Below, piece after piece: positions 1 through 6,274 of a DNA stretch of 16,779 nucleotides. Under the pieces are notes generated by a model that did no database searches, was not told the DNA's origin, and saw only the letters and a list, made by a program, of their open reading frames with translations. The stretch is from T1Sed10-7 sp047921175 (GTDB lineage: Bacteria; Actinomycetota; Nitriliruptoria; Nitriliruptorales; Nitriliruptoraceae): the NCBI GenBank assembly GCA_047921175.1, contig JBLRWQ010000061.1, forward strand, positions 1 to 16,779, read 5' to 3'. How positions within the stretch are numbered: position 1 is the stretch's first letter; the number at the start of each line of letters is the position of its first letter. The position numbers and the translations under genes are program-made.

Positions 1-48
1 GCCGGCGGGGTCCGGCGCCGGGAGGCGCGCCGTGCACGAGGCGTCACG

Positions 49-78
49 TTGCGTGCGGCGGCGCGGCCCCGGTACGCT
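49..78 (+). promoter_or_regulatory. Probable promoter of the tRNA pair
   Basis: A TTGCGT hexamer at 49-54 and a TACGCT hexamer at 73-78 are separated by 18 bases. They resemble the -35 (TTGACA) and -10 (TANNNT) boxes of a housekeeping actinobacterial promoter. Transcription would begin near 85, about 30 bases before tRNA-Gln. The first 48 bases of the window show no other recognisable signal. Confidence 0.5.
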
Positions 79-116
79 CTGCGGGCGCGTGCCGGTGTAG
101 CCGGACCGCCCACCTT

Positions 117-188
117 TCGGGGGTGGTGTAATCGGTAACACGACTGGTTCTGGTCCAGTTATTGAGGGTTCGAGTCCTTCCCCCCGAG
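117..188 (+). tRNA. tRNA-Gln (anticodon CUG)
   Basis: A full cloverleaf can be drawn. The acceptor stem TCGGGGG (117-123) pairs with CCCCCGA (181-187). The D-arm has a GTG/CAC stem. The anticodon stem ACTGG/CCAGT encloses the loop TTCTGGT, giving anticodon CUG, which reads CAG. The T-arm is GAGGG-TTCGAGT-CCTTC. The discriminator base is G188. A CCA triplet does not follow directly (CTCCA comes next), so CCA is probably added after transcription. The gene is followed by tRNA-Glu on the same strand, a pairing common near gltX in Actinobacteria. Confidence 0.95.
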
Positions 189-193
189 CTCCA

Positions 194-212
194 GGTGGCC
201 GTCAGGGCCACC
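194..212 (+). other. Hairpin between the two tRNAs
   Basis: A perfect 7-bp stem, GGTGGCC (194-200) with GGCCACC (206-212), closes a 5-base loop. It lies just after tRNA-Gln. No T-run follows, so a role as a processing signal or spacer in a joint tRNA transcript is more likely than termination. Confidence 0.4.
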
Positions 213-260
213 ATCCCGGATGCGTTAGCCTTCGCATCTGCACGCGCAGAAGCACGTCCT

Positions 261-333
261 GCCCCCGTCGTCTAGCGGCCTAGGACGCCGCCCTCTCAAG
301 GCGGTAACGGCGGTTCAAATCCGCTCGGGGGTA
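261..333 (+). tRNA. tRNA-Glu (anticodon CUC)
   Basis: The acceptor stem GCCCCCG (261-267) pairs with CGGGGGT (326-332) with one G-U pair at the end. The anticodon stem CCGCC (288-292)/GGCGG (300-304) encloses the loop CTCTCAA, giving anticodon CUC, which reads GAG. The variable loop is TAAC. The T-arm is GGCGG-TTCAAAT-CCGCT. The discriminator is A333 and CCA is not encoded. The gene is probably co-transcribed with tRNA-Gln, because the gap is short and no second promoter is evident. Confidence 0.95.
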
Positions 334-350
334 CGTTTTCCACAGGATAT

Positions 351-388
351 CCACAGAGGCGCGGTTCTTCGGGACCGCGCCTCTGTGG
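351..388. terminator. Strong bidirectional terminator hairpin with UUCG loop
   Basis: A 17-bp stem (351-367 with 372-388, one T-G pair, otherwise perfect) is capped by a C(TTCG)G tetraloop, one of the most stable RNA loops. It lies 17 bases after tRNA-Glu and 3 bases from the stop codon of the convergent HNH gene, so it can end transcription from both sides. A T-tract is lacking on either strand, as is usual for terminators in GC-rich Actinobacteria. Confidence 0.8.
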
Positions 389-391
389 TCT

Positions 392-1084
392 TCAGAGAGC
401 GATGTCTCGGAGATCAACTGCCGGGCCCTCACGGAGGTGCTCCGGCGCGTAGCGCGTGAGGATGTCCAGCGCGAACACGATCTTGTCCCGCACCCGCTGC
501 CCGTAGGGCTGCGCGGTCGACCACAGCTCCAGGTTCTCGATCCGGTTGTCCGTGCGGTCGCCGTTGACGTGGTGCACCACCTCGTCGTCCTCGAGCGGAC
601 GATGCAGGACGCGAGCCATGACCAGTCGGTGCTCAAGTGCGTTCGTCTCCCCACGGACCAGCCAGCGTTCCTCCGGAGGAACCGGCACCTTCCAGTAGCC
701 GTGGCTGAGGGTCCCTTCGCCGGTGACGATGCGGATCGGCTCGTCGGGTCGAGCGTCGCCGGTTGCGAGCAGGCGTCGGTAGTGGGTGTTGCACAGATCC
801 CGTGCGTAGCGCTGCCGATCGCAGTCCTCGACCGAGCAGGGACCGGCCGCCCGAAGCGGTACGTCGGCACGGACGTCCCCGGTGCTGCGCCAGCGCTGGT
901 AGTGCGCGTGGCACCAGCCGCGGCTCTTCGCGGGGCGCTCACACGCGTCCACCGCACAGCTCGACGGGCGTTCGCCCCGGATCGGGCTCCCGCTGCGGAG
1001 CCACCGTTTGTAGTGCATCCCGCACCACCCTCGGGCGTAGGGGGGCCGGTGGCAGCCCTCGATCGTGCAGTGTGGGTCCTCCAT
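392..1084 (-). CDS. HNH endonuclease with three N-terminal zinc-knuckle repeats
   Basis: The predicted protein has 230 residues. Residues 6-24, 43-61 and 83-101 each fit C-x4-C-x9-C-x2-H followed by Y-x-R, three near-identical probable zinc-binding units at 37- and 40-residue spacing. The C-terminal part (about 125-190) matches the HNH_3 type: E151-H152, then VHHVNGDRTDNRIENLEL around H171-H172, with the usual Asn residues. Such proteins are free-standing nucleases, often phage- or intron-related. The target is unknown. The ATG at 1084 is chosen because a GGGGAGGA Shine-Dalgarno lies 6 bases upstream; an in-frame GTG at 1129 would add 15 residues with no such site. The gene faces the tRNA pair and shares their terminator. 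It could be a homing-type element that settled beside the tRNAs, or a domesticated nuclease. HNH domain call is firm; biological role is not known. Confidence 0.82.
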   Translation of the reverse strand: MEDPHCTIEGCHRPPYARGWCGMHYKRWLRSGSPIRGERPSSCAVDACERPAKSRGWCHAHYQRWRSTGDVRADVPLRAAGPCSVEDCDRQRYARDLCNTHYRRLLATGDARPDEPIRIVTGEGTLSHGYWKVPVPPEERWLVRGETNALEHRLVMARVLHRPLEDDEVVHHVNGDRTDNRIENLELWSTAQPYGQRVRDKIVFALDILTRYAPEHLREGPAVDLRDIAL

Positions 1085-1090
1085 GCTCGT

Positions 1091-1098
1091 TCCTCCCC
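1091..1098 (-). promoter_or_regulatory. Shine-Dalgarno site that fixes the HNH start
   Basis: On the minus strand GGGGAGGA lies 6 bases before the ATG at 1084. The match to the anti-SD is nearly complete, which makes this start preferable to the upstream GTG at 1129. Confidence 0.7.
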
Positions 1099-1215
1099 GC
1101 CTGGGTCTTGCCATCCCGTCGCGGACCACGATGCCCTGATGGGTATCGAGGATGCACGAGGCCTGTGACAGGGATGCAGCGGATCCCGCGCTCGCAGGCC
1201 CGGAGATCGGTCAGC

Positions 1216-1226
1216 CGCAGGTGAAC
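1216..1226 (-). promoter_or_regulatory. Single inverted PHO-box unit
   Basis: Read on the minus strand, this 11-mer is GTTCACCTGCG. It fits every position of the Streptomyces PhoP-unit consensus G(G/T)TCAYYYR(G/C)G. It points away from pstS, toward the HNH gene, and is separated from the forward pair of units by 14 bases. A second, degenerate unit (GCTGACCGATC) may lie next to it at 1205-1215. It may extend PhoP binding or be coincidental. Confidence 0.45.
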
Positions 1227-1240
1227 GGCCGAGAGCAAGC

Positions 1241-1262
1241 GTTCATCCGTGGTTCACCTACG
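1241..1262 (+). promoter_or_regulatory. PHO box (PhoP operator) of the pst operon
   Basis: Two 11-bp direct units abut: GTTCATCCGTG (1241-1251) and GTTCACCTACG (1252-1262). The second matches the Streptomyces PhoP-unit consensus at all positions and the first at all but one. The site lies 113 bases before pstS, as expected for phosphate-starvation activation. A possible -10 box TAGCGT lies at 1290-1295, which would leave a leader of about 75 bases. The operator call is strong by sequence and by neighbour; the -10 is tentative. Confidence 0.82.
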
Positions 1263-1375
1263 ACCGGGCTCGTGGCTACCCGCGCTCCGTAGCGTCCCCG
1301 CTGTCAACCACACCCCCTGCAACGACCCTTCCCGCTCCCTGCGAGCGATGTCTCCCACACAGGAGTACGACCATC

Positions 1376-2521
1376 ATGCGCAAGCTCCCTCTCCGGGCGA
1401 CCGCTGTAGCCGCAGCGATCGCCCTGTTCGCCGTGGCCTGCGGTGACGGCGACGCCGGCGACCCGACGTCCCAGCCCGACCCGGACGAAACCGCCGTCGA
1501 GGAGGAGGACGACTCCGAGCCGGCGGAGGAGTCGGACGACGAGGCGGGCGGGGATCGCCCGGCCGGTTCCCTCGACGGTGCCGGCGCGTCCTTCCCTGTC
1601 CCGATCTTCGAGGAGTGGATCTTCGAGTACACCGAGGAGGTCAACCCGGCCGCGACGATCAACTACCAGTCCATCGGCTCCGGCGGCGGGATCGAGCAGT
1701 TCCTCGGTCAGACCGTCGACTTCGGTTCCTCGGAGCGGATCCTGTCCGAGGGTGACCTCGACCTCGCGATCGATGAGCGCGGGTGCGCCGCGATCGAGAT
1801 CCCGGTGGTCTTCGGCGCGGTCACGATCGCCTACGACGAGCCGGGTCTCGACGGGTTCACCCTCGACGGCAACGCGATCGCCGACATCTTCGAGCGCCGG
1901 ATCACCACGTGGGACGACGCACGGCTGCAGGAGCTGAACCCCGACCTCGACCTGCCGAGCAAGGACATCCTGCCGGTCGTCCGCGCCGACAGCTCCGGGA
2001 CCACCTCGGTGTTCTCGAAGTACCTCGACGCGGACACCGACACCTGGACCCTCGGTGAGGCCACGGAGATCCAGTGGCCCGCCGGCGTCATCGGTGGCGA
2101 GGGCAACGAGGGCGTGTCCGCCGGCATCGAGCAGAACGACGGCGGTATCGGCTACGTGAACCAGGCCTTCGCGCTGGAGCTCGGGCTGCAGACCGCGCTG
2201 GTCATCAACAGCGACGGCAACGCGGTGGCCCCGACGCTGGAGGCGACCTCGGCCGCCCTGGCGACGATCGACATCCCGGACGACTTCCGCTTCGACATCC
2301 TGGGTGTCGGCGGCGACGGCTACCCCATCGCCGGGACCAACTGGATCTTCGCCTGGGAGTGCGGCTACGAGCAGGCCACGGCCGATCTGCTGATCGACTT
2401 CTGGAGCTGGGCGATCGAGGAGGGCGACGAGTTCGCCTTCGAGCTCGGGTACGCCCCGGTCGACCCGGCGGTCAAGCCGGCGGTGCTCGGCGCCATCAAC
2501 CGGATCAACTCCCAGGAGTGA
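1376..2521 (+). CDS. pstS: Phosphate ABC transporter substrate-binding lipoprotein PstS
   Basis: The 381-residue protein captures phosphate outside the membrane for the PstCAB importer. A signal peptide ends at Cys22 (FAVAC), a lipobox with Ala rather than Leu at -3. An acidic linker (about 23-64, mostly E and D) tethers the binding domain. The phosphate-site motifs of the family are present: GAGASFP at 68-74, SIGSGGG at 99-105, DFGSSE at 115-120 and RADSSGTT at 203-210. AGGAG at 1361-1365 precedes the ATG with 10 bases spacing. It is first in the operon, directly behind a PHO box, and is followed by a hairpin that may keep its mRNA more abundant than that of pstCAB. Family identity is clear. 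The long acidic linker is typical of salt-adapted or surface-anchored lipoproteins (inference). Confidence 0.96.
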   Translation: MRKLPLRATAVAAAIALFAVACGDGDAGDPTSQPDPDETAVEEEDDSEPAEESDDEAGGDRPAGSLDGAGASFPVPIFEEWIFEYTEEVNPAATINYQSIGSGGGIEQFLGQTVDFGSSERILSEGDLDLAIDERGCAAIEIPVVFGAVTIAYDEPGLDGFTLDGNAIADIFERRITTWDDARLQELNPDLDLPSKDILPVVRADSSGTTSVFSKYLDADTDTWTLGEATEIQWPAGVIGGEGNEGVSAGIEQNDGGIGYVNQAFALELGLQTALVINSDGNAVAPTLEATSAALATIDIPDDFRFDILGVGGDGYPIAGTNWIFAWECGYEQATADLLIDFWSWAIEEGDEFAFELGYAPVDPAVKPAVLGAINRINSQE

Positions 2522-2548
2522 CCCGCACCTGAACGACCGTACGTCGAC

Positions 2549-2578
2549 GGGGTGCCTCCGCAGCAGCGGGGGCACCCC
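2549..2578 (+). terminator. Intercistronic hairpin between pstS and pstC
   Basis: A 12-bp stem (2549-2560 with 2567-2578, one T-G pair) closes the 6-base loop CAGCAG, 27 bases after the pstS stop. No T-run follows. In many pst operons such a hairpin partly terminates or protects the upstream mRNA, so that PstS is made in excess over the membrane subunits. That role is inferred here from position and structure. Confidence 0.6.
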
Positions 2579-2600
2579 CGAGCCGACAGAAGGAAGCTAG

Positions 2601-3602
2601 GTGGCCAGGTCCACGGCACCCGCGTCAGGCTCGAGCCTGCGCACGACCGGCAAGGCCCGGTGGGGCGATCCCATCTTCCGCACGCTCGTGCTCGGCTCCG
2701 GGCTGAGCGTCCTGCTCGTCCTGGGGCTCATGATCGGGTCGACGACCCGTGATGCGCTCCCGGTGTTCCAGTACCAGGGGTTCGTGTCGTTCTTCACGAG
2801 CGACGTCTGGATCTCCGGCTCCGAGCGCGACACCTTCACCGGTGAGTACGGCGCGCTCGCCTTCATCGTCGGCACGCTCGTCACCTCCGCCATCGCGATC
2901 ACGATCGCGGTGCCGCTGGCGATCGCGGTGTCGCTGTTCATCAACCGCATCGTGCCCGCCCGGTGGCGTTCGACGATGTCCTACACGGTCGAGCTCCTGG
3001 CTGCGGTCCCGTCGGTCGTCTACGGCCTGTGGGGCCTGCTCTTCTTCGGGCCGCTCGTGCTGCTGCCGATCGCCCGCTGGATGAGTTCGGCCTTCGAGGG
3101 CACCCCGCTGGTCGGGTTCCTGTTCGAGGGTCCCGTCCCCAACGTCAACTACTTCATCGCCGGCAACGTCCTCGCCATCATGATCCTGCCGATCATCACG
3201 GCGATCGCGCGCGAGGTCATGGCCCGCACCCCGCAGGAGCAGGTCGAGGCCGCGTTCGGGCTCGGTGCGACCGAGTGGGAGGTGATGCGCAAGGTCATCC
3301 TGCGACGCTCCTTCGCCGGGATCGTCGGCGCGTCCATGCTGGGCCTCGGTCGCGCCCTCGGAGAGACCATCGCCGTCGCGATGCTGATCGGTGGACAGCA
3401 ACGGTGGGGAACGAGCCTGTTCTTCCCCGGGCAGTCCATGGCCGGCCACATCGCCGTGACCTTCGGTGAGGCCGCCCCGGAGACCGTCGACGCGCTCATC
3501 GCGATCGGCGTGGGGCTGTTCGTCATCACGATCATCGTCAACGTGCTCGCCCGGGTCCTCGTCTGGCGGCTCGGTCGGGTCGCGGGAGATGCTGCGCTAT
3601 GA
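2601..3602 (+). CDS. pstC: Phosphate ABC transporter permease PstC
   Basis: A 333-residue inner-membrane subunit that forms the phosphate channel with PstA. A cytoplasmic N-terminus of about 25 residues is followed by a first transmembrane helix (about 26-46), an external loop, and a block of further helices from about 84 onward. The permease EAA loop reads EAAFGLGATEWEVMRKVILRR, a standard coupling site for the ATPase. The motif GLGRALGETIAV is typical of PstC. Translation starts at a GTG with AAGGA 5-6 bases upstream. The stop overlaps the pstA start by 4 bases (ATGA), so the two are translationally coupled. Length and order fit the family; nothing is missing. Confidence 0.95.
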   Translation: MARSTAPASGSSLRTTGKARWGDPIFRTLVLGSGLSVLLVLGLMIGSTTRDALPVFQYQGFVSFFTSDVWISGSERDTFTGEYGALAFIVGTLVTSAIAITIAVPLAIAVSLFINRIVPARWRSTMSYTVELLAAVPSVVYGLWGLLFFGPLVLLPIARWMSSAFEGTPLVGFLFEGPVPNVNYFIAGNVLAIMILPIITAIAREVMARTPQEQVEAAFGLGATEWEVMRKVILRRSFAGIVGASMLGLGRALGETIAVAMLIGGQQRWGTSLFFPGQSMAGHIAVTFGEAAPETVDALIAIGVGLFVITIIVNVLARVLVWRLGRVAGDAAL

Positions 3603-4501
3603 CCACACCCACCCCCGTCCTCGACCGCCCCGCGGCCACGAGCCTCCGCACCATCGACCGCCACACCAAGCGGCGACGGCAGCGCTCGACGCTCGTGCGC
3701 ATCCTGCTCACCACCTCGATGGTGATCGCCGTCCTCCCGCTCGTCCTCATCCTGTTCGAGGTCACCCGTCGCGGCCTGTCCACCTTGAGCTGGGAGTTCC
3801 TGACGACCACCCAGCCACCCTCCCGGCGCGAAGGCGGCGGCTACCTCCACGGCATCATCGGCTCCACCTACATGGTCGGGATCGCGACGCTGCTGTCCGT
3901 ACCGCTCGGGATCCTGGCTGCCGTCTACCTCAACGAGTACGGCACGGGCACCCTGGCGAAGGTGATCCGGTTCTTCACCGACGTCATGACCGGGGTCCCC
4001 AGCGTCTTCGTCGGCCTGTTCGTCTACGCCGCGCTCGTCCGGCAGATCGGCTTCGGCACCCTCGTCGGGGGCCTCGGGCTCGCCGTCCTGATGCTGCCCA
4101 TCGTGGTGCGCTCCAGCGAGGAGATGCTCAAGCTCGTGCCCGATGACCAGCGTGCAGCGGCGATCGGGTTGGGTGCGCGCAAGTGGCAGACGGTGACCAG
4201 GGTCGTCCTCCCGACCGCCAAGCCGGGCCTGATCACCGGGTCGATGCTGGCGGTGGCGCGGGGGGCGGGGGAGACCGCCGTGCTGATCCTGACGGCACTC
4301 GGCTCCTCCCAGGTCGTCACGGCGCTCCAGGGCACCCCGCAGGCGGCGATCCCCCTGTTGATCTACCGCGGCGCCCGGCAGCCCTTCGCTCCCGGGCAGG
4401 AACGGGCCTGGGCCGGCGCGCTCGTGCTGCTGGCCTTCGTCCTGGTGCTGACGCTGGCCGCCCGCTACATCGGATCGCGTGGCCGCCTGCCGACCCGCTG
4501 A
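3599..4501 (+). CDS. pstA: Phosphate ABC transporter permease PstA
   Basis: A 300-residue second membrane subunit of the phosphate channel. A basic N-terminal stretch (RHTKRRRQR, about 21-29) precedes the first membrane helix (about 34-53). Family motifs follow: LNEYGTG, TGVPSVFVGLFVY, LPIVVRSSEEMLKLVPDDQRAAAIGLGARKW (the EAA-type coupling loop) and ARGAGETAVLILTALG. The ATG overlaps the pstC stop. The gene ends 32 bases before pstB. It is of usual length with no visible defects. Confidence 0.95.
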   Translation: MTTPTPVLDRPAATSLRTIDRHTKRRRQRSTLVRILLTTSMVIAVLPLVLILFEVTRRGLSTLSWEFLTTTQPPSRREGGGYLHGIIGSTYMVGIATLLSVPLGILAAVYLNEYGTGTLAKVIRFFTDVMTGVPSVFVGLFVYAALVRQIGFGTLVGGLGLAVLMLPIVVRSSEEMLKLVPDDQRAAAIGLGARKWQTVTRVVLPTAKPGLITGSMLAVARGAGETAVLILTALGSSQVVTALQGTPQAAIPLLIYRGARQPFAPGQERAWAGALVLLAFVLVLTLAARYIGSRGRLPTR

Positions 4502-4533
4502 TCGTCCTCCCCACCCGTTCCCGAGGATCCGTC

Positions 4534-5439
4534 ATGACCGACACGAACCACCCTTCACCGGAGGGCAACGTGACCACACCCAGCACGCGAGCCGATATCG
4601 ACGTCGACGCCTCCCAGGGACTGCTCGAGCAGCTTGCGGACAAGCCCGAGGTGACCGCGGCCATCACCGACTCCGTCTTCGATGTGGAGGGGGTGAGCGT
4701 CTCCTATGGCGGCGCCCCCGCGCTCAAGGAGGTGTCGATGCGCATCCCGAAGGGGGAGATCACCGCGCTCATCGGCCCCTCGGGCTGCGGCAAGTCCACC
4801 ATGCTCCGCTGTCTGAACCGGATGAACGATCTGATCCCCTCGGCCGAGGTGACCGGTTCCATCACCTACCACGGCGAGGACATCTACGCCGACGACGTGG
4901 ACCCGGCCGAGGTCCGCCGACGCATCGGCATGGTGTTCCAGAAGCCCAACCCCTTCTTCATCTCGATCTTCGAGAACGTGGCCTTCGGGCCGCGGTTGCA
5001 CGGGATGACCGCCGACCTGAGCGACCGGGTCGAACACTCCCTGCGCCAGGCCGCGCTGTGGGACGAGGTGAAGGACAAGCTCCAGGAGCCGGGCCACGCG
5101 CTGTCCGGTGGGCAGCAGCAGCGGCTGTGCATCGCGCGGGCCATCGCGATGGAGCCGGACGTGATCCTGATGGACGAGCCGGCGTCCGCGCTCGACCCGA
5201 TCTCCACCCTCGCGATCGAGGAGCTCATGCGTGAGCTTCGCGGCCGGTACTCGATCGTCATCGTGACCCACAACATGCAGCAGGCGGCGCGGGTGTCGGA
5301 CCGCACGGCCTTCTTCACCGTGGACATGCAGCGTGGCGTGCGGGTCGGTGAGCTGGTCGAGTACGACCTGACCGAGAAGGTCTTCACCAACGCCGGCGAT
5401 CCTCGTACGGAGGCCTACATCACGGGCCGCTTCGGCTGA
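4534..5439 (+). CDS. pstB: Phosphate ABC transporter ATP-binding protein PstB
   Basis: A 301-residue ATPase that powers phosphate import from the cytoplasmic face. Walker A is GPSGCGKST (81-89), the Q-loop glutamine is Q136, the ABC signature is LSGGQ (190-194), Walker B ends in MDEP (D214, E215) and the switch histidine is H246. All are intact. The ABC domain begins near residue 48; the preceding ~47 residues, polar and acidic, are an extension over the usual 250-260-residue PstB. The ATG is supported by GAGGA 6 bases upstream. A GTG at 4570 inside the extension is a weaker alternative. No phoU follows; the next gene is convergent. Confidence 0.95.
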   Translation: MTDTNHPSPEGNVTTPSTRADIDVDASQGLLEQLADKPEVTAAITDSVFDVEGVSVSYGGAPALKEVSMRIPKGEITALIGPSGCGKSTMLRCLNRMNDLIPSAEVTGSITYHGEDIYADDVDPAEVRRRIGMVFQKPNPFFISIFENVAFGPRLHGMTADLSDRVEHSLRQAALWDEVKDKLQEPGHALSGGQQQRLCIARAIAMEPDVILMDEPASALDPISTLAIEELMRELRGRYSIVIVTHNMQQAARVSDRTAFFTVDMQRGVRVGELVEYDLTEKVFTNAGDPRTEAYITGRFG

Positions 5440-5478
5440 TCAGCCCGGGTGCGGTGGTCGGATCGCTTCCGGACCGCC

Positions 5479-5522
5479 TCACCCGTCGCGACGGGTGACC
5501 TCGAGCGCGTCGAGGTCACCCG
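5479..5522. terminator. Overlapping palindromes between pstB and comB-like gene
   Basis: Two dyads share one arm. The first is a perfect 20-base palindrome at 5479-5498. The second is a perfect 13-bp stem (5492-5504 with 5510-5522) with a 5-base loop. The two structures are mutually exclusive. The motif TCACCCG occurs in the order forward, inverted, forward. It lies 40 bases after pstB and covers the last codons and stop of the minus-strand gene. It probably ends pst transcription. Whether the alternative folding has a function cannot be seen. Confidence 0.55.
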
Positions 5523-6177
5523 CTGGCCCGACCTCCATCGCGTGCTCGAACCGGTCGAGCGCGGCGCAGGCGGCGAGGTCGGCGGGGGAGGCCCACGCCG
5601 GCCCGCCAGGGACGAAGTTCCGGCCCGCATCCGAGGTGGCGATCCGGGCCAGGTACGGCGCCGGATCCGGGTCCTCACCCTGCAGCCGGGCGGCGAGCAG
5701 CTCTGCAGCTGCCAGGTCCTCGTCGCCGTCGCGTCCGAGCGACGCTCCGGTGATGACGAAGGTGACGCGTCCCGGGCCGGCGGTGGCCAGCACCCGGGCG
5801 GTCGCGGCCGCGGTCACGAACGAGGCGGCCAGCACCAGCGGCGAGCCGGCGGTGCGGGCGAGCCCCTGGGTCCCGGCCGAGGTCCGGTGGATCACGGTCC
5901 GGCCGGTGAGGTCGGTGCCCTGGACCTGCACGGGGGAGTTGCCGAGGTCGAAGCCCTCGAGCTGCTCGCCCCCCTCCTCGCCGGCCAGCACCGCATCCGG
6001 CAGGTGCTCGTCGCGCAGGCGCAGCGCCTGCTCGGCATCAGCGACGGTGAGCAGCCGGCTGGCACCTTGCGCGAGCATCCACGGCTGCACGGTGAAGGCC
6101 CGCAGCACGTCGATCACCACGACCGCCTCGTCGGGCTGGGCATCGGCGAGGGGCACGAAGCGGACGTCGATCGGCAT
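5479..6177 (-). CDS. comB: ComB-family 2-phosphosulfolactate phosphatase
   Basis: A 232-residue protein of the ComB family. In methanogens ComB removes phosphate from (2R)-phospho-3-sulfolactate in coenzyme M synthesis and requires Mg2+. Family signatures visible here are VVIDVLRAFT (about 20-29), AGEEGGEQLEGFDLGNSP (65-82), HRTSAGTQG (97-105) and DGDEDLAAAELLAARL (150-164). The ATG at 6177 has AGGTG about 8 bases upstream. It lies 97 bases after dapE on the same strand, so it may be the last gene of a dapD-dapE-comB transcript. No other coenzyme M genes are present; bacterial homologues are widespread and their true substrate is often unproven. Family assignment is good; substrate is uncertain. 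Confidence 0.8.
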   Translation of the reverse strand: MPIDVRFVPLADAQPDEAVVVIDVLRAFTVQPWMLAQGASRLLTVADAEQALRLRDEHLPDAVLAGEEGGEQLEGFDLGNSPVQVQGTDLTGRTVIHRTSAGTQGLARTAGSPLVLAASFVTAAATARVLATAGPGRVTFVITGASLGRDGDEDLAAAELLAARLQGEDPDPAPYLARIATSDAGRNFVPGGPAWASPADLAACAALDRFEHAMEVGPAGDLDALEVTRRDG

Positions 6178-6274
6178 GGCACACCTGCATCGCTCGGCAA
6201 CGGTCGGTGGGGTTCGGTCGGGCGGCGTCGGTCCCCTCCAGGTCGAGGGAGCCGCTCGGGCTCCATGTCTCGAG

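Noticed and set aside
437..1168. 243-residue plus-strand frame opposite the HNH gene
   Set aside because: No recognisable domain; the minus strand has the zinc knuckles, the HNH motif and a strong ribosome site.
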